NCBI GenBank assembly: GCA_014773175.1
Contig: VXCM01003218.1
Coordinates: 1 to 64,000, forward strand
Reading direction: 5' to 3'
Origin: Lucifuga dentata
Taxonomy: Eukaryota; Chordata; Actinopteri; Ophidiiformes; Bythitidae
DNA length: 64,000 nucleotides
Shown here: piece after piece, positions 35,401-45,017 of the stretch
Layout: every line of letters starts with the position of its first letter
Numbering within the stretch: position 1 is the first letter of the stretch
Program-made: the position numbers and the translations under genes
The notes under the pieces: generated by a model
What the model saw: only the letters and a program-made list of their open reading frames with translations
The model's database searches: none
Told to the model about the DNA's origin: nothing

Positions 35401-38115
35401 CAACAGGACCTGAGAGCCTCACAGATACAAAGACTAGATCAGGAGATTAGCCGAAAGGTAGACACAGCGTTCCCCGATGGTCACAGAAAAAGCAGCCTTT
35501 TTATTGGGTTATTTAATCTGTAAGACATTTTATGGCTTGTAACCATGCGAGCTTTTCAAGAGATGGACAGTGATGGACCTAACAGCCTTCCTGTTCTGCT
35601 ACAGATGGAACTCCGTGAACGAGAAACAGCTGCAGCAGTTCAGGATCTGGAAGTCAGACAGATGGAGCTGGAGGCTCAGAGGAAACGGCTTGAACAGGTG
35701 ACAGAAATCTCACATTCATCCTTCCTCTCTCCCACTGTCCAGTTACTTCATTTCTCCCTCTGTCCTTTCAGGCGTCCTTCCCTCGTTTTTTCGGCAGAAT
35801 TTCTATGACCCAATAGGATGAAGGTTTTAGATCTTTAGAGTTTTTGTTTAACTTTGCTGTGACTAAAGACTAAAAGGCATATTCTGTACAAAATGACAAT
35901 ATAAGTGAGTTACTTACAATCTAACTGAGGTTAGCCAGACCTGATAAATATTAAATTTGACATTGTTGCAGTGTGGAAGATAATGTGAAAGTTGGGTCCG
36001 CCAGGTGAGGTAATGGATGCGGAGAATGCTCAAATAAATCGATTTATAATATCATAATGTAGTGTTAGTCTGAGTAAGCTTAAGCTAGTTTCAATATCAT
36101 CCAAGTGTATACATGAGGTTTGAAAAAAATTTATTTACCTTAATCTGAGTATAATGGAAGTTTTAACATGCATTAAAACGTACTGACTGTCTACGCCTGG
36201 ATTCTGATAATAAATACTGACTTGCTTGCAGCATATGCTGAAGGAGCAGGAGCGTGTGGGTCGGGAGGTTGAGGAGGAGTTGGAGCTGAGGATGAGGAAG
36301 GCAGAAAAAGAGGGGAGTGGCTACACACAGCTGCATCACAGAACAGACACAAACCTGCAGGTTAGTGAGGTATTCTTAAACAAGAGAGCTGCAAAACGCC
36401 ACATTCAAGACTTTTGTCATGAAAACTGATTCAAATATGGAGTCAGTGTAATATTTTGGCATATATCAGCCTGTCATCTTGCTGTGCACAATATGACCCT
36501 TGTTGTGGCACAAAGCCGCATGGTGTTCCTCTCCTCATTAGCTTTTTCTGCATGCACACATTCACACACACACACACATACACAGACCCTTGAGGAGTCC
36601 CTGGCAGAGGCGTGCCAGCTGGGCTTGGAGTCGGACTGGCAGAGAGAGGTGGCGGAGCGCCTGAAGTGGGTCGATGCTGAGCAGGAGAGGAACAGACAGA
36701 AACTAGCAGAACTCCACAGGAAAACCCTGACGCAGGAGGAAAGACTAGCCGACACGATGAGGGATGTGGCAGGAAGGAAGGCAAGAAAACAAAAGGCCAT
36801 GTGTCACCTGTTCAGTTTACAATTTATTAGCTTGGCTCTTACTTTTACAATCAATATTTTGACAAAACAGAACTAGTTTCACCTCTGTGTGTATTGTCTT
36901 ATCTTTTTATTTTGTGCTAACTGCTAAAACCCTTAGAAACAGTGTCATGTATTTCTTTAATGAACGTATGCTGATTGTGTGTGTGTGTGGTGTGTGATGC
37001 AGTGGGATGAAGTAACAACTGCCAGAGCCCAGTTACAGGAGCAGCATCAGCCGTTGTTTTCAGCAGACACAGGTATTACTCTGCAAACACACACACACAC
37101 AGTTTGTGGGCATAGAGCTGAACTCCACCTGTTAACCAAATGTGGCTCTAATATTCTAATATGACAACTAGCAGTGTTTGCTTTGCACCAGATGGTCCTA
37201 CACAGATGAAGTTAAGGCCACCATGTTCCAGTGGGCTGCCTCATAGACCCAGAGACACTGCTGCTGCTGGTGCTGGTGATGATGATGATGATGATGATGA
37301 TGATGCTGTTGGCACCATCACTTCTAGTACTCATACCAGTCCAGCAGTCGAGCCCATCAGTGCCACCAGTTCAAAGCAGGCAGGAAACAACATGGTGTGT
37401 CTGAACAGCTCTTCACCTTCACACAGCATCTCCACCAACTGTAAGTACACTCTTGTTCTCAAAGACAAACAATTTTTTGACTTGGTCTTTGCTCATGTTT
37501 GAGCTTGGAGCAGGGTTACACATGCGGGCGGAGTAACACATTTGACCGTACTGAACCTACCCAAGATGCAACTCCGCCTCTGTTTGGATGTACAGATGTA
37601 GGGGATGGACATGGGTGGTGTTTCACTTGTTGGTCCACCCCACTGTCCAACCCCACCCCAGGATCCAAGATGCATGATCCATTCTGAAACGTTTCACCAT
37701 TCATCCAAATGGCTGTCAGTCCGAAATTAATGCACAGAAGAAGTTTCAAACAACAAATTTCAAACAACGAATAAATTTCAAATAATAAATTTCAACTTCT
37801 AATTTTTAATAATCCCCTGGTTGGATGCAGGACCTGTCCCTATATTATGTGGTCCAGTTTTCTTCTTCAGTCTTAGTCAGATTCCCTTTTCATGAAGCAG
37901 ATACGTAACATGTTTGTTCTTCCTGAGGTTTTGCAGCAGTCTGTAATTTCCTGTATGTTGTTTTCTTTGTGTCAGTCTCTCTGGACCGTGGCCGCGCTCA
38001 GCTGGACAGCAGCGAGAGAGAGCTGCTGAAGGAGATCAGAGAACTGAGACAGAAACTGGCAGCCCGAGCCAGAGAGGCTATCTCTGCCTCATCACTGTCC
38101 TCTGTCTCCCAATGA
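27646..38115 (+). CDS. tbc1d31: TBC1 domain family member 31 (Tbc1d31, formerly WDR67), 23 coding exons, 1088 aa
   Basis: Scaffold of centriolar satellites; mammalian TBC1D31 recruits PRKA and PRAJA2 and supports ciliogenesis. Exons: 27646-27716, 28539-28679, 29170-29285, 29851-30029, 30389-30540, 30855-31014, 31130-31330, 31595-31768, 31983-32062, 32255-32401, 32606-32739, 33825-33958, 34185-34364, 34552-34784, 34939-35011, 35152-35231, 35322-35457, 35605-35697, 36232-36360, 36586-36780, 37003-37072, 37192-37440, 37976-38115. Phases agree throughout and the total is 3267 nt. Residues 20-370 form WD40 repeats (TTSSDTAQLWDLDTFQRKRK, NGSINVYSVQSLTQELNK). Residues 400-620 form the TBC domain (YRMFVWRSLL, HWFEYFPNPPLNILSM, FDNVFSNHPSFLL). 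Residues 680-950 are a charged coiled coil. The end LRQKLAARAREA matches the human C-terminus. Intron 20 has a GC donor. A nine-Asp run (37278-37304) is encoded by a GAT repeat. Length is near human (1066 aa). Confidence 0.97.
30136..30270. repeat. 67-bp direct copy around a single N
   Basis: 30136-30202 and 30204-30270 are identical and separated by N at 30203, within tbc1d31 intron 4. Read as two contig ends that overlap but were not merged. Confidence 0.9.
31465..31492. repeat. TG microsatellite in tbc1d31 intron 7
   Basis: Alternating TG tract about 100 bases upstream of exon 8. A matching CA tract (about 31790-31808) follows exon 8. Confidence 0.9.
32218..32241. repeat. TG microsatellite upstream of tbc1d31 exon 10
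   Basis: A TG tract ends 13 bases before the exon 10 acceptor and takes the place of the usual polypyrimidine tract. Confidence 0.9.
32412..32445. repeat. CA microsatellite downstream of tbc1d31 exon 10
   Basis: A CA tract of about 34 bases begins 10 bases after the exon 10 donor and is complementary to the tract upstream of the same exon. Confidence 0.95.
32788..33516 (+). mobile_element. TTAA-flanked MITE, copy A (tbc1d31 intron 11)
   Basis: Begins TTAAAGGACCATACC and ends in the inverted equivalent (...ggccagtatcgtcccTTAA). Terminal inverted repeats are about 100 bases, and the interior is AT-rich and non-coding. It contains two false direct copies around Ns: 33089-33154 / 33156-33221 and 33287-33348 / 33350-33411. 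The true length is therefore about 600 bases. The family also occurs at 43477, 47363, 53302, 56417 and 59045. Confidence 0.85.
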
Positions 38116-39723
38116 CCACCAAGCTCCCTCAGCGCCCACGCCGTCTCTTAGCATCCCAATCACCACTCCCCTGACTGATCCACTGAAAGGACACTATGGA
38201 TCACGCTTAAAAATCAACAACAAATGAACTTAGAATGCTTCATTCATCTCTGAGAAATCCTACAAACATCCAACCAAGAGGTTAATCATCAGTAATGATA
38301 CTCTGATGTTAATTAGTTGGTTCTTTATGCATTGATCTTAGACAAAACAGTCATCTAAATATCATTTGAAAAATACATGACCCATCTTTTTCTATTACAC
38401 AAGTGAATTCTGCCCGAAACCTTAATTACTTTATTCTAGAGCTACTAATATATTATTTGGCTGACCAGTGAAATTCTATAGGGAATCCACTTAAAGGTTA
38501 AAAGTTACTTCTCTCTTACTCAATGTACTGATTGTTGGAGACGTGTTTGTACTCTGGCAAATAAGATGTAATTAGCTCTATAGTGAAACAAGTAAAGTTA
38601 ACATGGAAAAGATCCAGGTCAAAATGGCCAAATTTCAAATTAAATTATTCCTCTCATTTTCAGCTGTGTATACACAGGAAATGATGTCATGACCATAAAA
38701 ATGCCACACCCGCTGTATCTCACTGCTGTTCGTTTGTAACGTGCTTCAAAATTGCATCTGTCCAAAACATCTCATAAGGTGTCTGTGGTGCAGTATGACG
38801 TCTTATAACACACCTGAGTTTCAACAAACATATTTATGATTTTCAAAATCTTCATAGAGACTTATATTGATGAAAACTCAGCTCAGCCTGAGCTTATTGC
38901 AATTAAGCTCTGCTTTAAATGTTTATTTTTATGTATTTTATATGATTTTATTTATAACCTGTTTTTGATAAAATGTTTTTTTTAAATGAGTTAAACTTTT
39001 GTTTCATTGTGCCGTTTGAAACCTACATGCAGAACTTCTCTATGTTTTAGTGCTGCTCGTGTGTTTCTGCTTGTATGACAGACGCGCCGTTATGAATATG
39101 AAAAAGATCAACAGAGATCGTTGTCATTATAGAAGTTTGACACGAGTTGAAATGACTCCTGTTATGTTTTTATCTACACTCGCTCTGAGTTTGTCTCTGG
39201 GGCCTGAATGTAAATCATCCTGAACATATTTACTTAACAAAAGAACCTCACACTTAAGATAAGCACATACCCTGAATCCAAATTTTATCTACCACAACAC
39301 ACACCTCTCCCTTTTGTTGTTATGAATGCAGCTGCAACGAGAGATGCGTTTACTTTGTGTTTCCTCCAACTTAAAAAAAATCCTGGAGTGGATCCGGGAA
39401 ATTTGCTGAGTAAAAGTTGACAGTTGCTCCCAGCTTACCTGTCACAAGACATCACCTATCTGATGAAAAATGTGGGTCTCCAGTTTTATGTTCAGTTCTC
39501 TGTTTCAACAAGTAAACCAGTTCTTTAAAGTCAGAGAAATGTATAACTTTTGAAACGTGTTTATTTCATTCAAGCGTTGAGGCTCCTGGACAGATAATTC
39601 TCTGATGAAGATAAGACTTGAGATTCAGCAGCTTCTACTTTCTATTCATTTCTTTTCTTTGGTCCTTTAACATGATCTTGTGGAACAACTGAGCTACAGT
39701 AACTACATGTGAATCCAGCTGCC
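38116..39723. other. tbc1d31 3' UTR and tbc1d31-fam83a intergenic region
   Basis: About 1.6 kb between two genes on the same strand, with no recognised exon. The first part is presumably tbc1d31 3' UTR and the last few hundred bases presumably fam83a promoter and 5' UTR. No canonical AATAAA stands out close to the tbc1d31 stop. No repeat element was recognised. Confidence 0.5.
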
Positions 39724-41942
39724 ATGTATGCCAACTGCCTGTCCGAGTACAGCAGGTCAAAGCCCATGGGAAAGCTGAGGAGACGGGTTCAAGACCTCTG
39801 CATCCCTTCTTCCTCTTACTTGGACTTTGCAACTGGCAGATCCAGACTGGACCTGAGCCACAGCGAGAGCGCTCGGCTGGCAGTGGACTCCCTGCTCAGC
39901 CGAGGTTTGGAGGGATACCAGGAGGTGTTAAACGCAGAGGGAGAGGTGGACTTCCTGTCAGAGCTGGAGAAGAACTACATCCTGGCTAACGGAAGAGAGC
40001 TTAACATGAGTTGTATGTACAGTAATGTGTGTTTCCAATTTTTTTTCTCCACTTAACAGCCAGTGATTTATGCATAATAATTTGATTTTGATTGCAGATT
40101 TTACTGCTTTTTACTTACTATAGCCCACATTTTGTGTCTTCTAGGTGATGATGATGAAGAGTTGGAGAGGTCTGCTGACTCCCAGTCTCCCACACGATGC
40201 CCTGCTCTGTCCATAGACAGCGATCCCTCAGTAGCAGGTGTGGCTCTGAACAAATGGTCTTCCAGATATGCAATATTACTATATATTAATTTTTGTAAAA
40301 TCCTGATGTAGCAATGTGATACGACACACTGCATGACAAAAGTCAAATTAAAAGCAATATTGGAGCTATCTTGTAGCATCTTGAACATATTGTTACTCGT
40401 GTGGTATGAAGGTGTGTGTTTTGACAAATCAGAAATTTTGCACTCATTCCTTTTTTTTTTTTTTTTTTTTTTTTTTCCATTCTAGATGTAAAGTGTAAAG
40501 GCGCCCTGGGTGAGCCCAGCGTGGAGGTTTATTTCCAGTCTGACAGCAGCGCAGCCTGCATGAAAGACCTGGTCAGAGAGTTCATCTGAAAGGCTTCAAA
40601 GGTATGGTGGGAGGTGTGTGTGTGTGCATGTGAGAGAGTGATCTTTATATGTCTGCTCACGCTTGTATGACCTGTGGAAAAGATCACGATGTGTACATGC
40701 CTGCACATGAGGAAATATGAGCAAAATTAGTGTGGAATCTTGTATGCAGAAAAATCAAATGACTGACAGCTTGAGTGATATGTGTGTGGTGTGTGTAGGC
40801 CCTGGTCATTGTGGCGGACAGCTTCAGTGACATAGAGCTGCTGTGTGATCTTCTGGAGTCCAGCAGGAAGAGGAACGTGTGTGTTTGTCTGCTGTTGGGC
40901 CGTCTGAACCTGAACCTGTTCACCAGCATGTGGGAGGACCTGAAGCTCAACAGCAAAGACTTCCCTGTGAGCGTCTGAGCCTTCTTCTTTCTCTTTTTGT
41001 TGGAGTAAAATCACACACAACTTGGTCTTCTAATATAATCAGATTGTACCAAAATTACACAATTATCATGTTGTGTGAAAACCTTTTGAAAGGGAGAAGA
41101 ATATTCAGCATTATTTAGTAGTATTATTTAGCTCTGGTCTACAGAAACCTTGGATTTTGGCTCCTTACATCAAAGACCCTATACTTCCCCTCCCCAAACA
41201 CATGCACACACACACATGCACATACACACACAACAGTGCACTGATTTTACATGTCAGTTTCAGTTTATTGGTCATGGTCACTGTATAAAGTGTAGAAATG
41301 TTATATAGTCTTCAGTCTTCTGCACAGACAGAATGCTAAGCAAAGTAGCCCAGATGTCCCTCACCATAGCCACGTCCTCCAGCTCTCAGAGGATCCAAAG
41401 AGTTTCCCAGGACAGATGGGATGTATGATCCCTCCTGCATATTCTGTCTGCCCCGTCTCTTCATATTTTGGATGTGTCTGGAATACTCCACAGGGAAGGT
41501 GTCCGGAAAGCGTACTGATTAGATGCCCAAACCACCTCCGCTGGCTCATTTCTGGCTCTACTCTTGGTCTTTTCAAAAATTAATAATATGATAATTAATA
41601 TAATAAAACATTTTATGTACTGAGCTGTATATATTGTCTGGCAAATGTAAAATCCAAAATATAAAATCTTCTCCGTCTACAAGTTAGGCGCAACATTGTA
41701 ACACACAGGAAAATAGTAATTATCACAAACTGTACAGCTGTTCAGTCCAGTGTGTGTACATTAATGTGTAATACTTTGTTGTGTGTGTGTGTGTGTGCAT
41801 TTGTGTAGAAATTCTCAGTCTGCAGTGTGGATGGTCACACCTACTGTGCTAAGTCAGGCAGAAAGTTGACTGGTCAGATTGCTGAGAGTTTCATCATCAC
41901 CGACTGGAGAGAAGTGCTGACTGGCTCATATAGGTACGCACA

Positions 41943-41977
<35 letters not shown>

Positions 41978-43326
41978 ATTTGTGTGCCTAATCTGCATTC
42001 TTCACCCCAACAGTTGTGTTTTTAACTCAGGCCAGTGGGGTTCTAACGTGTGCGTGTCTGTGATCGTCCTTAGTTTCTCCTGGCTGTCCTGGCAGGTCCA
42101 CCGCAGTCTTGCTGTTCATCTAAAGGGCAGTGCAGTCACACCCTTCCATCAGGAGTTCCACAGGCTCTATACCAGCTCCAAACCAATCTCCGGATTTGTT
42201 ACAGTCCCTCTTCCTTTTGACTTCACATCACATGGAGCCCAAAACGATCCCTCAGGGCCAAGCCAGACCAGAACCAACTGCCACTGGGCTTGGAATGAAG
42301 AAAGACTTTAGAGGGCCAGCAAACTCAGACTGTTGATGGTTTACCCAAATCGCAGAGTCCAGGTCAAATACAAACGCATACAGAATCTTATCTTCTAACA
42401 CACATCCAGACACAAATGCACCTGAACCCTTTGGCTAATTCCAAATCCCCTCCTGATGTCACACCAAGTCATACCTTGTGTGGTCCGTCAAACTTACACG
42501 CCTCAGAAACAAATTCAAAACCTCCGGAGGAAAACCAAAACCAGACAGACGCTCAGCCAAAGCCTCTTCCTCAACCTCCAAACCTGATCCGGAGTCACTC
42601 AGACCCTCGTGGTCACGATCAGGTCCTGTATATTCAGTCTCAGCTCAGTGGTCTTACCATCACCATGGCTACAAAGACTGCAAAGGTTGAAGAGTCGAAC
42701 ACTCTGACTAATGTCGCCATCGACAGACAGCGCAGGACTCAACAGCAGAACATGCACAATGAATTCCGTTTTCCTGCTCAGTGCAACGTGCACATTGCAA
42801 GTCTTTTCCTTCCAGAAAAAAGCAGACTCACAAAGCATTCTGGGATTGCTGTAGGCCTAAACAAACTGAGACCCCAGTGGAAATATTCATTAAACTTTAT
42901 TCCAAAGGTGGACCTTCTATCCTCTAATCCCAAAGTCTTATCTTCGTTCACGTCACAGCAGAAAAACGCTCTTTTACAACTGGGATACAAACCAGGATTT
43001 CTTCTCTAGGAGCCAAGAAGCAGGATCAAACACAGAGGCACCACCAGCCCCCTCTTCAGCCTCATGCGACTGTGCAACCCTCTGGTTCTAAGTCAGCATC
43101 AACAGGAAAGGGAACTCAGCTCCAGCTACAGCCAGACTCCAAGGTGTTCTTACCAGATGCAGAGACCAAGCTGCACCAGCGGCCAAAGCCTCCTCCAAGC
43201 TTACAGACTAGCAGTACCCAGACTAGCAGTACGTCGCAGGTCCTTCGCCTACGGGAGCAGAAGGAAAATGGGAGGACAGACAGGCTGGAGGCCATTTCTC
43301 AGCAGCATGAATATGTCACTGGATAA
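39724..43326 (+). CDS. fam83a: FAM83A orthologue with interrupted reading frame
   Basis: DUF1669 scaffold; mammalian FAM83A acts in EGFR/RAS-RAF signalling and binds CK1. Exons: 39724-40012, 40145-40237, 40486-40601, 40799-40966, 41809-41933, 42074 onward. All splice sites are intact and phases agree. Recognised blocks: MGKLRRRVQDL, HSESARLAVDSLLSRGLEGY, GEVDFLSELE, ALVIVADSFSDIELLCDLLE, KRNVCVCLLLG, YCAKSGRKLTGQIAESFII, DWREVLTGSYSFSWL, FHRLYTSSKPISGF. Three problems exist. An in-frame TGA (40587-40589, codon 162) lies in a conserved helix. The frame closes at 42309-42311 while another frame is open from 42299 to 43009. A third frame is open from 42928 to 43326. One missing A near 42300 would join the first two. 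The neighbouring genes show no such damage, so decay of fam83a is likelier than general sequence error, but error or a private allele is not excluded. Starting at 39724 gives the best-supported N-terminus. Confidence 0.8.
41335..41580 (-). mobile_element. truncated non-LTR retrotransposon 3' fragment in fam83a intron 4
   Basis: On the - strand the sequence reads MSQRRWFGHLISTLSGHLP then PCGVFQTHP. This resembles the conserved RWFGHL...GRLP.EVF end of a reverse-transcriptase ORF common in fish LINEs. It ends with the usual '...gctggaggacgtggct'. Strongly 5'-truncated and mutated. Confidence 0.65.
41780..41798. repeat. TG tract before fam83a exon 5
   Basis: TG-rich tract ending about 10 bases before the exon 5 acceptor at 41808. 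Confidence 0.85.
41942..41975. repeat. CA tract after fam83a exon 5
   Basis: CA tract starting about 8 bases after the exon 5 donor. The same 140-base intron has TG-rich sequence (about 42047-42063) just before its acceptor. Confidence 0.9.
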
Positions 43327-45017
43327 AGGCAACAGTTGGACTGACAGAGACTTTGTATCATAATCATAAAATAATAATCCAAACATAAGGCCTGACGTTA
43401 ATATTAAAACACATACTGTGTAGAAATAGCACATTTAATTGACCTCATGCACAGGAAAATAGAATTAGTTAATTTCTTAAAGGACCAGACCACCCATTTT
43501 GCATGTTTGAGCCTAATATATTCAATTTTTATACAAGGTTACTACCATTTCCCAAAGGGTAAAAAACTGTATTTCAGCTTTCCTTATATTTTGCAAAACT
43601 TCTTAATCTTTCAAAATCAAATATCCAAGCGATACACCCACCTTAAAATCAATGTTTCGCCTGCTAATAGTTACGCAAAATTATGAAGTGAACGTCATTT
43701 AAATTTTTCGATAAACACAGGTCTTCTTTTGGGACTACATTACCCGGTGGAGACATACATTCACTTTGCACTTTTTATTGCGCTTAAACACTAAAATTAT
43801 GAAACGTCGAAAAACCTGAATATACATGTTGTTCGTGATGATGGATTACCTAACCCAAGAATGTTTCAAGTATCAAGTTGATTTAAATAGCGTACCAGAA
43901 TGAACTGAAACTAATGGCGGTATGGAAGGTAGGAAAAACATTTTTAATTCACCGTTCCAGTAGTATGCTTTGGGAATTGATTGCCAGTAATGTTATGTGT
44001 ATGAAAATTGATTAGGCTCAAACATGCAAAATGGATGGTATGGTCCTTTAATGCAAAATTCATTTTTATAAACTATGAGGAAAATATCTGAGTATTTTGT
44101 AGGTGTATTTTTTTTCCTACAAAATGTAGTAGAATGTAAAATGTAAAACATGTAGTTTTACATTTTGCATGAAAATGGAGACAAACGTGTTCAAACTATA
44201 AAAGCCTTGATGATCCTTTTATTACATCTACAGAAACATAGATCAGATTTTCAAGAACTATTCCAAATTCTATTGGTTATCCATGTATTATAGAGGAAAA
44301 ATGCCACCTGTTTAATATTGTGCTTCTAAACCCTGGAAAGACACCCTGACCTTTTTGTTATGACATTTTGGAGCTAAACTGGCCAAAGCTAAAGTTAGAA
44401 GTAGATTTGGCCCAAATACTGAAAAGATAAAGTATCCCCAATATCTAACATCAGTTTGCTTTCAGTCCATTTGAGTTACTTCAGTACAAAATGTTTTATT
44501 TATGATAAAAAAAAACACACATTAAATTATAACATATATTTGTAGAACATAAAAGAATGTAAAATATCTCACTTTGAATAACAATATGCATATTTACAAA
44601 TGACACATTCATTCATTTCCTGCTCTGTATCTTTTGCATTTTGGAAACAATGGTGAAATGATTTCATCTACAAAACTGACAGGATTTAACTCAACGTCAA
44701 GTTAAAAATAGAGGCTTTAGAATCTGTTACATCTTCACAAAGTGTCTGAATTCTATCTTTGATTTTACACAATATGTAGAGGATTCTGATTAGCTTATTT
44801 TGGAAATTCCATCCTTTTTTTTTGCATCGTGTTAATGTTTAAATCTCACACTGACAAAATGAAAACTTAACATCTGACCTCTAGTCATCAGATTCATCTG
44901 TGGACTCGCTGTCTGTGGCGTCTCTCTCTGAGTAGAAGATGGAAACTGTCTGACCAACTTCATCACGTTTTAGTCTGTGTGTAGTATGTTAGTATGTAAA
45001 CGAACAGCAATGACTTG
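43327..45017. other. intergenic region between convergent fam83a and C8orf76
   Basis: Holds MITE copy B (43477-44051) and about 1 kb of AT-rich sequence that is probably C8orf76 3' UTR. TTTATT near 44495 is a possible - strand polyadenylation signal. No exon recognised. Confidence 0.55.
43477..44051 (-). mobile_element. TTAA-flanked MITE, copy B
   Basis: 575 bases from TTAAAGGACC to GGTCCTTTAA, with about 100-base terminal inverted repeats ('tgcatgtttgagcctaatat' and its inverse). The interior matches copy A in reverse orientation. It sits just beyond the fam83a 3' end. Confidence 0.9.

Noticed and set aside
40587..40589. TGA in fam83a read as selenocysteine
   Set aside because: No FAM83 protein is a selenoprotein, the aligned human residue is Thr, and no SECIS-like structure was recognised downstream. 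Nonsense substitution is simpler.
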